From: Streptomyces sp. NRRL S-646
GTDB lineage: Bacteria > Actinomycetota > Actinomycetes > Streptomycetales > Streptomycetaceae
Assembly: GCF_000720765.1 (NCBI RefSeq)
Contig: NZ_JODC01000010.1
Span: forward strand, 569,397-633,396
Direction of reading: 5' to 3'
Length of the DNA stretch: 64,000 nt
The position numbers were made by a program, and so were the translations under genes. Of this stretch, positions 54,070-62,638 are shown in pieces. A model generated the notes under the pieces. That model did no database searches, was not told the origin of the DNA, and was given only the letters and a program-made list of their open reading frames with translations. How positions within the stretch are numbered: position 1 is the stretch's first letter; the number at the start of each line of letters is the position of its first letter.

Positions 54070-55200
54070 GTGACGGCGCAGCATCCATCCCGTTTGGCCA
54101 GTTTCACCGGCGACGCGAACCCGTACGGAGGCGGTGACCCGTACGCCGACTACCGCACCGCCGACTTCCCCTTCACCCAGTACGCCAACCTCGCCGACCG
54201 GCGCCTCGGCGCCGGAGTGATCGCCGCCAACGACGAGTTCTTCGCCCAGCGCGAGAACCTGCTGGTGCCCGAGCAGGCCGAGTTCGACCCCGAGCACTTC
54301 GGGCACAAGGGCAAGATCATGGACGGCTGGGAGACGCGCCGCCGCCGTGGAGCCTCCGCCGACCACCCGTGGCCGACGGCCGAGGACCACGACTGGGCGC
54401 TGGTCCGGCTGGGAGCGCCGGGTGTCGTACGGGGGATCGTGGTCGACACGGCCCACTTCCGCGGCAACTACCCGCAGGCGGTGTCGGTCGAGGGCACCTC
54501 GGTACCCGGTTCCCCGTCCCCGGAGGAGCTCCTGGGCGACGACGTGAAGTGGACGACCCTCGTCCCGCGCACCCCGGTCGGCGGCCACGCGGCCAACGGC
54601 TTCGCCGTCTCGGCCGAACAGCGTTTCACCCACCTGCGCGTCAACCAGCACCCCGACGGCGGCATCGCGCGCCTGCGCGTGTACGGCGAGGTCGTCCCGG
54701 ACCCCGAGTGGCTGGCGACCCTGGGCACCTTCGACGTCGTCGCCCTGGAGAACGGCGGCCAGGCCGAGGACGCCTCCAACCTCTTCTACTCCCCGGCCAC
54801 GAACACCATCCAGCCGGGCCGCTCCCGCAAGATGGACGACGGCTGGGAGACCCGCCGCCGGCGCGACCAGGGCAACGACTGGATCCGCTACCGCCTGGCG
54901 GCCCAGTCCCAGATCCGCGCGATCGAGATCGACACGGCGTATCTGAAGGGCAACAGCGCGGGCTGGGCGTCGGTGTCGGTGAAGGACGGCGAGGACGGTG
55001 ACTGGCGCGAGATCCTCCCGCGCACCCGTCTGCAGCCCGACACCAACCACCGCTTCGTCCTGCCGGCCCCGGCAGTCGGCACGCACGCGCGCGTGGACAT
55101 CTACCCCGACGGGGGCATCTCGCGCCTGCGGCTGCACGGCTCACTGACGGAGGAGGGGGCGAACCGTCTCTCCGCCCGCCACCAGGAGCTGGGCGGCTGA
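54070..55200 (+). CDS. alc: allantoicase
   Basis: A 376-residue enzyme that hydrolyses allantoate to ureidoglycolate and urea, providing glyoxylate after the next step. It consists of two tandem jelly-roll repeats with parallel motifs: GKIMDGWETRRRRG...WALVRLGAPGVVRGIVVDTAHFRGN and SRKMDDGWETRRRRD...WIRYRLAAQSQIRAIEIDTAYLKGN. Both repeats end in HPDGGI/YPDGGISRLR. GTG start at 54070, 52 bp after allB. No ureidoglycolate lyase gene is visible in this window, so that step must be encoded elsewhere or be spontaneous. Confidence 0.96.
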   Translation: MTAQHPSRLASFTGDANPYGGGDPYADYRTADFPFTQYANLADRRLGAGVIAANDEFFAQRENLLVPEQAEFDPEHFGHKGKIMDGWETRRRRGASADHPWPTAEDHDWALVRLGAPGVVRGIVVDTAHFRGNYPQAVSVEGTSVPGSPSPEELLGDDVKWTTLVPRTPVGGHAANGFAVSAEQRFTHLRVNQHPDGGIARLRVYGEVVPDPEWLATLGTFDVVALENGGQAEDASNLFYSPATNTIQPGRSRKMDDGWETRRRRDQGNDWIRYRLAAQSQIRAIEIDTAYLKGNSAGWASVSVKDGEDGDWREILPRTRLQPDTNHRFVLPAPAVGTHARVDIYPDGGISRLRLHGSLTEEGANRLSARHQELGG

Positions 55201-55211
55201 CCTGCGCTACC

Positions 55212-55242
55212 GTGAACACCCCATGGCGAACGGGGTGTTCAC
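55212..55242 (+). terminator. hairpin between allantoicase and the DUF6236 gene
   Basis: GTGAACACCCC pairs with GGGGTGTTCAC around a 9-nt loop, 11 nt after the alc stop and immediately before the ribosome site of the next gene. It could end the allB-alc transcript. Confidence 0.6.
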
Positions 55243-55250
55243 GGGGAGGC

Positions 55251-56276
55251 GTGTTGGCGGTTCTGCTCTACTACCCGTTGGTGAAGCCACCGACGGAGGT
55301 GCTGCATCAGGCGCTGCTGTACTGGGACGGCATCGGTTCGGTCGTACCCGCGGATCCGCAGGTCTACGAGGCCGCCGTGCCTCGGGAGTTGAAGGACCTG
55401 AAGGATCGTGGCCTCTACACGCCGTTGGGGCTGACCGGGCAGTACATGGACATCCTCAGGGATCCCGACGACATCCTCCCTTGGCTGGATGCCGAGGAAC
55501 AGCGGTGTGCGGCCTCCCTGGCGCTGAGACGCGAGCTGCGGCGTCTGGCGGCCAGTCCGGACCGGCCTCGCTTGTCGTTTCCACCGCAATCCTTTCTCTA
55601 CGAGTCGAAGATGAGCAGTTGGCTGCCCTGGGAGCTGCAGCGGCTCGGTCTGGCCACATCGCGCGACGAGCGTCGTTGGACGGTGGGTGTGCCGAACCGG
55701 GTCCAGGAAATCGTCGTAGGCGCCATGGCGCGTGAACTGGCCCGGCACGCCGACGTCTCGTACACCCCGTACACCGATCGTGCGGACGCCTACCGCCTGT
55801 CCTTGAGCGCGCCCGAGCTGTCCGTGGCCGCCTGGGAGGTGGAACTCGGCCGTCTCCTGCCCGTTCCCGCTCCGGGCACGGAGACCGCCAACGTCCTCGC
55901 CTTCCGCGAAAGCCACAGCGACGAACGCGACCGGCTGATGCGCGCCCTGCACCGACTGCTCGGCAACCTCCGCCGCGACTACGAGCACCCGGCCGACGTC
56001 CTGGCCCAGCTGCGCCGCGAGATCGAGCAGTCCGTCGATGACTACCGCAAGGCGGCGAAGAGCAGCCGTATGGCCTGGGTGGAACGGTCGGTGATGGTGA
56101 CCGTGGGTCTGGCCGCCGGGGCCGGTGAAGTGGCGCAGCCCGGTCTGGGCTGGGCCCTGTCGGCCGTGGGCGGCATCGCACTGAACGTGGCCACCCGCGA
56201 GATACGCCCCCTTGCCAGGGCCCGCGAGGGCCACGACTTCAGCTACCTGCACCGGGCGAGAGAGACATTCACCTGA
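55251..56276 (+). CDS. DUF6236-like hypothetical protein
   Basis: A 341-residue soluble protein beginning LAVLLYYPLVKPPTEVLHQALLYWDGIGSVVPADP, the pattern seen in proteins of unknown function grouped as DUF6236. The rest is helical, with a C-terminal hydrophobic stretch (VMVTVGLAAGAGEVAQPGLGWALSAVGGIALNVA). It uses more TTG/ATC-poor and lower-G+C codons than its neighbours, a mild sign of acquisition. The GTG at 55251 is preferred because an upstream GTG at 55212 lies inside the hairpin. No function can be stated. Confidence 0.7.
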   Translation: MLAVLLYYPLVKPPTEVLHQALLYWDGIGSVVPADPQVYEAAVPRELKDLKDRGLYTPLGLTGQYMDILRDPDDILPWLDAEEQRCAASLALRRELRRLAASPDRPRLSFPPQSFLYESKMSSWLPWELQRLGLATSRDERRWTVGVPNRVQEIVVGAMARELARHADVSYTPYTDRADAYRLSLSAPELSVAAWEVELGRLLPVPAPGTETANVLAFRESHSDERDRLMRALHRLLGNLRRDYEHPADVLAQLRREIEQSVDDYRKAAKSSRMAWVERSVMVTVGLAAGAGEVAQPGLGWALSAVGGIALNVATREIRPLARAREGHDFSYLHRARETFT

Positions 56277-56279
56277 CCG

Positions 56280-57026
56280 TCACGCCGCGAAGCCACCGTC
56301 CACCGCGAACTCCGCTCCGGTGACGTAATCCGCCGCCGCCAGATACGCGACCGTCGAGGCCACCTCGTGGGCCGCCCCGAAACGCCCCATCGCCGTCATC
56401 GCCGCCTGGTCGGCGGCGGACGGTCCGTCCGCCGGATTCATGTCCGTGTCGACCGGACCCGGATGCACGATGTTCGCCGTGATCCCGCGCCCGCCCAACT
56501 CCCGGGCCAGTGCCTTTGTCAGGCCGATCAGCGCGGCCTTGCTGGTCGCGTACAGCGTTCCGCCCGGCCCCGGCACACGCTGGGTCATGCACGTACCGAT
56601 CGTGATGATCCGCCCGCCGGACGGCATCCGTGCGGCCGCCGCCTGCGAGGTCAGAAACACCCCGCGCACGTTCACCGCCAGCACGCGGTCGACGTCGGCG
56701 AGGGTCAGGCCCTCCAGTGGACCCAGCACGCCCACCCCGGCGTTGTTCACCAGCACGTCGAGCCGGCCCAGCGCCTGAGCGGTATGTTCCGCCGCCCTCG
56801 CAGCCTCCTCCGCGTCCCCGGAGTCCGCACGCAGGGCCACCGCCCGGCGCCCCAGCGCTTCGATCCGCCGTACGACGTCTTCGGCCGCCTCCTTGCCGTT
56901 CACGTAGGTGACGGCCACGTCCGCGCCGTCCCGGGCGAGCCGAAGTGCGGTCGCCGCGCCGATGCCGCGGCTGCCGCCGGTCACCAGAGCCGCCTTGCCG
57001 TTCAGGGTTCCGTAAGTCGTTGTCAT
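56280..57026 (-). CDS. short-chain dehydrogenase/reductase with Thr in place of catalytic Ser
   Basis: A 248-residue classical SDR: cofactor motif TGGSRGIGAATA, structural NNAG in VLVNNAGVGVLG, YxxxK in TLYATSKAA, and VTGAEFAVDGGFAA at the C-terminus. The residue 14 positions before the Tyr, normally Ser, reads Thr (RIITIGTCM). The Arg after the second strand is absent, so NADH or NADPH preference is unclear. ATG at 57026. It converges with the DUF6236 gene three bases away. Confidence 0.88.
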   Translation of the reverse strand: MTTTYGTLNGKAALVTGGSRGIGAATALRLARDGADVAVTYVNGKEAAEDVVRRIEALGRRAVALRADSGDAEEAARAAEHTAQALGRLDVLVNNAGVGVLGPLEGLTLADVDRVLAVNVRGVFLTSQAAAARMPSGGRIITIGTCMTQRVPGPGGTLYATSKAALIGLTKALARELGGRGITANIVHPGPVDTDMNPADGPSAADQAAMTAMGRFGAAHEVASTVAYLAAADYVTGAEFAVDGGFAA

Positions 57027-57139
57027 GGGTCCATCCCAGCGCCGCCCGCACCAGGGTGCTGGCGGCGAACGGACACCGAGATCGAGTGACCGGATCGAGT
57101 GGCCGGAACTCTTTCCTCCACCTCCGACGTTCTGCCCAC

Positions 57140-57955
57140 GTGACACTTCAGCAAGAGATCGTCGGCAACGCCATGCAGATGGCGGTCGTCAACCTGCACC
57201 CCGGCCAGACCGTGTACTGCGAAGCCGGAAAGTTCCTGTTCAAGACCACGAACGTGACCATGGAGACCCGCCTGTCCGGTCCGTCGAACGGCGGCGGGCA
57301 GTCCCAAGGCGGCTCAGGCGGCGGCATGGGCGGCATGCTGCGCCAGGCCATGGGCACGGCCATGCAGGTCGGCCAGCGCATGCTCGCGGGCGAGTCGATG
57401 GCGTTCCAGTACTTCAGCGCGCAGGGCGGCGAGGGCACCGTCGGCTTCGCGGGCGTGCTCCCGGGCGAGATGCGCGCCCTGGAACTCGACGGCACGCGCG
57501 CGTGGTTCGCCGAGAAGGACGCCTTCGTCGCCGCCGAGTCCACCGTCGACTTCGGCATCGCCTTCCAGGGCGGCCGCACCGGCATGAGCGGCGGCGAGGG
57601 CTTCATCCTGGAGAAGTTCACCGGGCACGGCACGGTGATCATCGCGGGCGCCGGCAACTTCATCGACCTGAACCCCGCCGACTTCGGCGGCCGCATCGAG
57701 GTCGACACGGGCTGCGTCGTCGCCTTCGAGGAGGGCATCCAGTACGGCGTCCAGCGCATCGGCGGGCTCAACCGCCAGGGCATGATGAACGCCGTCTTCG
57801 GCGGCGAGGGCCTGTCCCTGGCCACCCTGGAGGGCAACGGCCGGGTGATCCTGCAGTCCCTCACCATCGAGAGCCTGGCGAATGCCCTGAAGAAGGCCCA
57901 GGGCGGCGACAAGCAGGGCCCGACGGGCGGTCTGTTCTCGACGCACGCCGGGTAG
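57140..57955 (+). CDS. AIM24 family protein
   Basis: A 271-residue beta-rich protein (TLQQEIVGNAMQMAVVNLHPGQTVYCEAGKFLFKTTNVTMETRLSG, then Gly-rich linker, MAFQYFSAQGGEGTVGFAGVLPGEM, FILEKFTGHGTVIIAGAGNFIDLNPADF). This is the trimeric TRAP-like/AIM24 fold; bacterial members are often linked with stress or membrane proteins but have no settled function. The GTG at 57140 lacks a clear ribosome site. Confidence 0.85.
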   Translation: MTLQQEIVGNAMQMAVVNLHPGQTVYCEAGKFLFKTTNVTMETRLSGPSNGGGQSQGGSGGGMGGMLRQAMGTAMQVGQRMLAGESMAFQYFSAQGGEGTVGFAGVLPGEMRALELDGTRAWFAEKDAFVAAESTVDFGIAFQGGRTGMSGGEGFILEKFTGHGTVIIAGAGNFIDLNPADFGGRIEVDTGCVVAFEEGIQYGVQRIGGLNRQGMMNAVFGGEGLSLATLEGNGRVILQSLTIESLANALKKAQGGDKQGPTGGLFSTHAG

Positions 57956-58049
57956 GCCGGAGCGCCGTACGACCGACCGATGAGTTGCGGGCGCCGGTGG
58001 GGTCTGAGGTGATGACAACAGACCCCACACCAGGAAGCAGGCACCCGCC

Positions 58050-58676
58050 ATGGGCAAGCTCGTCTCCACGATCTTCGTCACCCTCGACGGCGTCTACCAG
58101 GCACCCGGCGGCCCCCAGGAGGACACCCGGGGCGGCTTCGAGCACGGCGGCTGGAGTTTCGTCTACGGCGACGACGACTTCGGCCGGTTCGTCGGCGAGG
58201 TCTTCGAGCGCCCCGCCGCGTTCCTCCTCGGCCGCCGCACGTACGACATCTTCGCCTCGTACTGGCCGAAGGTGACCGACCCCGCCAACCGCATCGCCTC
58301 CCAGCTGAACGCGCTGCCGAAGTACGTCCCGTCGTCCACCCTCAGCGACCCCGCCTGGTCCGGCACGACGGTGATCAGCGGCGACCTCGCCAAGGAGGTC
58401 ACCGCCCTCAAGGAGCGCACCGAGGGCGAGCTCCAGGTGCACGGCAGTGGCGCCCTCGTCCAGTCCCTGCTGGACCTCGGCCTCGTCGACACCCTCCACC
58501 TGGTGACGTTCCCGGTGGTGCTCGGCACGGGCCTCCGTCTCTTCAGGGAGGGCGCCGTACCGACCAAGTTCCGCCACACGGGCGGCCGCACCACCCCTGC
58601 CGGGGTCTCCATCCAGTCGTACGACGTGGCCGGACGACCCGACTACGGCTCGTACGAGCTCCCGGAAAACGCCTAG
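58050..58676 (+). CDS. dihydrofolate reductase-like (RibD C-terminal family) protein
   Basis: A 208-residue protein of the DHFR/RibD-C superfamily: MGKLVSTIFVTLDGVYQAPGGPQED at the start, FLLGRRTYDIFASYWP, TTVISGDLAKEVTALK, ELQVHGSGALVQSLLDLGLVDTLHLVTFPVVLGTGLRLF. Such proteins bind NADPH; the substrate of this small lineage is unknown, and it is not the housekeeping folA. Start ATG at 58050 with GGAAGCAGG upstream. Confidence 0.88.
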   Translation: MGKLVSTIFVTLDGVYQAPGGPQEDTRGGFEHGGWSFVYGDDDFGRFVGEVFERPAAFLLGRRTYDIFASYWPKVTDPANRIASQLNALPKYVPSSTLSDPAWSGTTVISGDLAKEVTALKERTEGELQVHGSGALVQSLLDLGLVDTLHLVTFPVVLGTGLRLFREGAVPTKFRHTGGRTTPAGVSIQSYDVAGRPDYGSYELPENA

Positions 58677-58767
58677 CCGAAGATCACCCGCGCCGGTACG
58701 GTGATCGCTCCCCGTGGGAGCCGCCGAGGTCTCCGCACACCCGCCGGAGACCGGGAGAGCCGCCCCC

Positions 58768-59673
58768 ATGTCGTCGATCGCCGTACCACGCCCGTTCGCC
58801 CCCCGCCGGGCCTGGCTCACCGACCTGCCCGTGCTTCTCGTCGCGGTCGTGTGGGGCTCGAGCTACCTCGCCGCCAAGGACATCACCACCGCGCGGACGG
58901 TGCTCGCCGTCCTGGTGCTGCGTTTCGCCGTCGTCCTGCCCGTGCTCGCCGTCGTCGCACGGCGCTCCCTGCGTGCCCTCACCGCCGCCCAGTGGCGCGG
59001 CGCCGCTCTGCTCGGGCTGATCCTCGGCGGGATCTTCCTGCTGGAGACGTACGGCGTCGTCCACACCTCGGCGACCAACGCCGGCCTCGTCATCAGCCTC
59101 ACGATGATCTTCACCCCGCTCGCCGAGGCCGCCGTCACGCGCGTCCGGCCCCCGCGGGCATTCCTTACTGCGGCCGGTCTCTCCGTGCTCGGCGTCGTGC
59201 TGCTCACCCAGGGCGGCGGCTTCACCCGCCCCTCCCTCGGCGACCTGCTGATGCTGTTCGCCGCCCTCGCCCGTACCGTGCACGTCCTCGCCATGTCCCG
59301 CATCAGGGCCGTCCGGGGCGCCGACGCGCTGTCGCTCACCACGGTCCAACTGGGCGCCGCCGTCGTGGTGTTCGCGGTCCTGTCCGCGGGCGCCGACACC
59401 ACGCCGTGGGGCGCGGCGGCCGGCTTCGGGGCGCGGGAGTGGGCCGGGCTGCTCTTCCTGTCCGTGTGCTGCACGTTGTTCGCGTTCTTCGTGCAGATGT
59501 GGGCCGTGCGCCGGACGTCCCCCTCGCGCGTCAGCCTGCTGCTCGGCACCGAACCCCTGTGGGCCGCCGGGGCCGGCATCGCGCTCGGCGGGGAACGGCT
59601 CGGGGTGGTCGGACTGGCGGGTGGCGCGCTGGTGCTTGTGGGGACCGCGTGGGGACGAAGGGCTGCAAGTTAA
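58768..59673 (+). CDS. EamA/DMT-superfamily transporter
   Basis: A 301-residue membrane protein with ten hydrophobic segments in two EamA repeats (LPVLLVAVVWGSSYLAAKDITTART..., then GFGAREWAGLLFLSVCCTLFAFFVQMWAVRRTSPSRVSLLLGTEPLWAAGAGIALGGERLG). It would export a metabolite such as an amino acid or purine. ATG at 58768 with GGGAGAG 9 nt upstream is chosen over GTG at 58714. Confidence 0.88.
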   Translation: MSSIAVPRPFAPRRAWLTDLPVLLVAVVWGSSYLAAKDITTARTVLAVLVLRFAVVLPVLAVVARRSLRALTAAQWRGAALLGLILGGIFLLETYGVVHTSATNAGLVISLTMIFTPLAEAAVTRVRPPRAFLTAAGLSVLGVVLLTQGGGFTRPSLGDLLMLFAALARTVHVLAMSRIRAVRGADALSLTTVQLGAAVVVFAVLSAGADTTPWGAAAGFGAREWAGLLFLSVCCTLFAFFVQMWAVRRTSPSRVSLLLGTEPLWAAGAGIALGGERLGVVGLAGGALVLVGTAWGRRAAS

Positions 59674-59689
59674 CGTGCGGAAAACTCAT

Positions 59690-59721
59690 CGGACTTGACG
59701 GGAAATTCTCCGGACTTGACA
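59690..59721 (+). repeat. two CGGACTTGAC direct repeats 21 bp apart before the RNase gene
   Basis: CGGACTTGAC occurs at 59690-59699 and again at 59711-59720, giving two in-phase TTGAC boxes 39-70 nt before the RNase start. They could be an activator site or tandem -35 elements. Confidence 0.6.
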
Positions 59722-59758
59722 TTGACATGCCACTGTCTACGCGCGTCATCATGACGGC

Positions 59759-60154
59759 ATGACATCCCCCACACGCACCACTCGCATCGGTGCCGCAGCC
59801 GTTCTTCTGTCCGCCCTCCTCGTGGGCGGCGCCGTCACCGCCACCACTGCGGACGCCGCCGCCGACTCCGTCGGCAGCATCTGCTACAACTCCCTGCCCT
59901 CCCAGGCCCACGACACCCTCGACCTGATCGCGCAGGGCGGGCCCTACCCGTACTCGCAGGACGGCACCGTCTTCTCGAACCGTGAAGGCGTCCTGCCCAG
60001 CCAGTCGTCCGGGTACTACCACGAGTACACGGTCATCACGCCCGGTTCGTCCACGCGCGGAGCTCGCCGCATCGTGACCGGCGAGCAGTCCCAGGAGGAC
60101 TACTACACCTCGGACCACTACGCCACGTTCGACCTGATCGACTTCGGCTGCTGA
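59759..60154 (+). CDS. secreted guanyl-specific ribonuclease (RNase Sa family)
   Basis: A 131-residue protein with a signal peptide (RIGAAAVLLSALLVGGAVTATTADA) and a mature domain nearly matching RNase Sa: ICYNSLPSQAHDTLDLIAQGGPYPYSQDGTVFSNREGVLPSQSSGYYHEYTVITPG. The catalytic Glu (YYHEYTV), Arg (GARRIVTG) and His (DHYATFDL) are present, and the flanking cysteines (SIC and FGC) form the single disulfide. It degrades extracellular RNA 3' of guanine. No barstar-like inhibitor gene is adjacent. Confidence 0.95.
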   Translation: MTSPTRTTRIGAAAVLLSALLVGGAVTATTADAAADSVGSICYNSLPSQAHDTLDLIAQGGPYPYSQDGTVFSNREGVLPSQSSGYYHEYTVITPGSSTRGARRIVTGEQSQEDYYTSDHYATFDLIDFGC

Positions 60155-60217
60155 GCGACTTCCCCCGCTCAGTCACTCCGAGGGAACAGTGCGACCAGCC
60201 GGAAGTCCGGTCGGCGC

Positions 60218-60418
60218 TCATCCGGACTTCCGGCTCTCCGCGGCGGCGAACAGCGCGAACGCCAGCACCAGCAGCGCGACGCTCGTGTAGACCCCGTAGC
60301 CGTCGAGGAGGCCGAGCCGTTGCACGAGGCCCACATGCCAGTCGGTGAACTCGTGCACCAGGCCCAGCACGCCCTGCACCAGGGCGATGAATCCGAGTAG
60401 CTCCAGCAGCTGCTTCAT
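60218..60418 (-). CDS. small two-helix membrane protein
   Basis: A 66-residue protein (MKQLLELLGFIALVQGVLGLVHEFTDWHVGLVQRLGLLDGYGVYTSVALLVLAFALFAAAESRKSG) with two membrane helices separated by an amphipathic loop. It resembles small conserved Streptomyces membrane proteins of unknown role. ATG at 60418 with GGGTCGGAGC upstream. Divergent from the sensor kinase. Confidence 0.7.
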   Translation of the reverse strand: MKQLLELLGFIALVQGVLGLVHEFTDWHVGLVQRLGLLDGYGVYTSVALLVLAFALFAAAESRKSG

Positions 60419-60595
60419 GCTCCGACCCTCGCCCCGCGGACCCCCCACAGACATCGGCCGCGGGGCGAGTCGTCCCCGCCGGAAGTCCACCGTCCGGCGG
60501 CGGCGCGCGCCGAAAGTCTCCAGTGGTGCGACTTTGGTCGGGGATCCTCCGCATGGAGGGGTGGCGGCACGCCTCACTGCGTAGATTTGGCGACC

Positions 60596-61840
60596 GTGAG
60601 GGATGACAAGCCGACACCGGCCGCAAGGGTCATCGGCCGCAGATGGCTGTTCCCGTCGGCCGTACTGCACGAGATCGACCCCGACGCCGGGCGGTCCGGG
60701 CGGCCCCGGCGCACCGTGCGGGACTGGGTCGTCGATTTCACCTGCTTCCTGCTCGCCGTGGCCATCGGTCTGGCGGCCGCCGACACCCTGAACAGCGACA
60801 CGCACACCCCGCACGCCCTCGCCGTCGTCGACCAGTTGCTCGGTGCGCTGGCCTGCGCCGCGGTGTGGGCGCGCCGCCGCTGGCCGCTCGGGCTCGCCGT
60901 CGCGATGATCCCCGTCGGCCTGCTGTCGAACACGGCGGGCGGCGCCGGCATGATCGCGATCTTCACCCTCGCCGTGCACCGGCCCTTCCGGTACGTCGCC
61001 TGGATCGGTGGCATCTCCGTCGCGCTGATCCCGTTGTTCTTCTGGCTGCGCCCGGACCCGGACCTGCCGTACGCGGGGGCGGTCGCGTTCGCGGAGCTGT
61101 TCAGTCTCGCCGTCATCGGCTGGGGCATGTTCGTACGGTCCAAGCGCCAGCTCATGGTGAGCCTGCGCGACCGCGCCCGGCGGGCCGAGACGGAGGCGCA
61201 GCTGCGCGCCGAGCAGGCGCAGCGGCTCGCCCGCGAGGCCATCGCCCGCGAGATGCACGACGTCCTCGCGCACCGGCTGACGCTGCTGAGCGTGCACGCG
61301 GGCGCTCTGGAGTTCCGGCCCGACGCACCTCGGGAGGAGGTCGCGCGGGCGGCCGGTGTCATCCGTGAGAGTGCGCACGAGGCACTCCAGGACCTGCGGG
61401 AGATCATCGGTGTCCTGCGCGCGGGCGAGCCCGACGACGCGGGCCGTCCGCAGCCGACGCTCGCCGCGCTGGACGCGCTGGTCACCGAGTGCCGCGAGGC
61501 CGGCATGAAGGTCACCCTCGCAAGCCGCGTCACCGACCCCGCCGCCGTCCCGTCCTCCGTCGGCCGCACCGCTTACCGCATCGCTCAGGAGGCCCTGACC
61601 AACGCCCGCAAACACGCTCCCGGCACGGAGGTCACCGTCTCCGTCACGGGCACCCCGGGCGAGGGGCTCGTCGTGGACGTGCGCAACCCCGCCCCGGAGG
61701 GGGAGGTGCCCGCCGTGCCTGGCTCCGGGCAGGGCCTGATCGGGCTGACGGAACGGGCCACCCTGACCGGCGGCCGGCTCGAGCACGGGCCGGAATCGGA
61801 CGGCGGGTTCCGGGTGCGGGCCTGGCTGCCCTGGGGATGA
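60596..61840 (+). CDS. two-component sensor histidine kinase (HisKA_3/NarL type)
   Basis: A 414-residue membrane kinase. Four or five N-terminal helices (about residues 45-175) are followed by a dimerisation helix with the phospho-acceptor His in AREMHDVLAHRLTLLSVHAGALEF and a C-terminal HATPase domain (RIAQEALTNARKHAPGTEVTVSV, GQGLIGLTERATLTGGRLEHGP). A TAGATT box eight bases before the GTG at 60596 suggests a leaderless transcript; TTG at 60587 is less likely. It acts with the regulator encoded 47 bp downstream. The signal is unknown. Confidence 0.93.
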   Translation: MRDDKPTPAARVIGRRWLFPSAVLHEIDPDAGRSGRPRRTVRDWVVDFTCFLLAVAIGLAAADTLNSDTHTPHALAVVDQLLGALACAAVWARRRWPLGLAVAMIPVGLLSNTAGGAGMIAIFTLAVHRPFRYVAWIGGISVALIPLFFWLRPDPDLPYAGAVAFAELFSLAVIGWGMFVRSKRQLMVSLRDRARRAETEAQLRAEQAQRLAREAIAREMHDVLAHRLTLLSVHAGALEFRPDAPREEVARAAGVIRESAHEALQDLREIIGVLRAGEPDDAGRPQPTLAALDALVTECREAGMKVTLASRVTDPAAVPSSVGRTAYRIAQEALTNARKHAPGTEVTVSVTGTPGEGLVVDVRNPAPEGEVPAVPGSGQGLIGLTERATLTGGRLEHGPESDGGFRVRAWLPWG

Positions 61841-61887
61841 GGCGACCCGGGCGCGGCGGCCCCGCCCGCCGTGATTACGTAAGGCCC

Positions 61888-62568
61888 ATGACTGCGATCA
61901 GACTGCTCCTCGTCGACGACGACCCCCTGGTGCGGGCCGGGCTGTCCCTGATGATGGGCGGCGCCGACGACATCGAGATCGTCGGCGAGGCCGCCGACGG
62001 CGCCGAGGTCGAGGAACTCGTCGACCGCACCCGTCCCGACGTGGTCCTCATGGACATCCGGATGCCGTCGGTGGACGGCCTCACGGCCACCGAGCGGCTG
62101 CGGGACCGCAAGGACGCCCCGCAGGTCGTGGTCCTCACCACCTTCCACGCCGACGAACAGGTGCTGCGCGCCCTGCGTGCGGGCGCCGCCGGGTTCGTCC
62201 TGAAGGACACCCCGCCCGCCGAGATCGTCGATGCCGTGCGCCGGGTCGCGGTCGGCGACCCCGTGCTGTCGCCCACCGTCACACGGCAGTTGATGGAGCA
62301 CGCCGCGGGCTCCGGCGCCGACACCCGGCGCATGCACGCGCGCGTGCGCATCGACGCCCTCAACGACCGCGAACGCGAGGTCGCCGTCGCGGTCGGCCGC
62401 GGCCTGTCCAACGCCGAGATCGCCGCCACGCTCTTCATGAGCGTCGCCACCGTCAAGACCCATGTCTCCCGCATCCTGGCCAAGCTCGACCTCAACAACC
62501 GTGTGCAGATCGCCCTGTTGGCGTACGACGCGGGCCTTCTGGAGGAACCGGACGGCGACGGGCACTAG
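61888..62568 (+). CDS. LuxR/NarL-family response regulator
   Basis: A 226-residue regulator: receiver domain with DDD at residues 10-12 and phospho-Asp in VVLMDIRMPSVDGL, Lys in FVLKDTPPAEI; C-terminal LuxR HTH (LNDREREVAVAVGRGLSNAEIAATLFMSVATVKTHVSRILAKLDLNNRVQIALLAY). ATG at 61888 has GTAAGG upstream. Cognate partner of the preceding kinase; a cytochrome P450 lies 70 bp downstream and may be a target. Confidence 0.95.
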   Translation: MTAIRLLLVDDDPLVRAGLSLMMGGADDIEIVGEAADGAEVEELVDRTRPDVVLMDIRMPSVDGLTATERLRDRKDAPQVVVLTTFHADEQVLRALRAGAAGFVLKDTPPAEIVDAVRRVAVGDPVLSPTVTRQLMEHAAGSGADTRRMHARVRIDALNDREREVAVAVGRGLSNAEIAATLFMSVATVKTHVSRILAKLDLNNRVQIALLAYDAGLLEEPDGDGH

Positions 62569-62638
62569 CGGCACCCGCCGTGCGTTGTCGGTGCACCGGG
62601 AGAAAACCGGGCGGGGGACGGGGTGGGACGGGGTGAAC

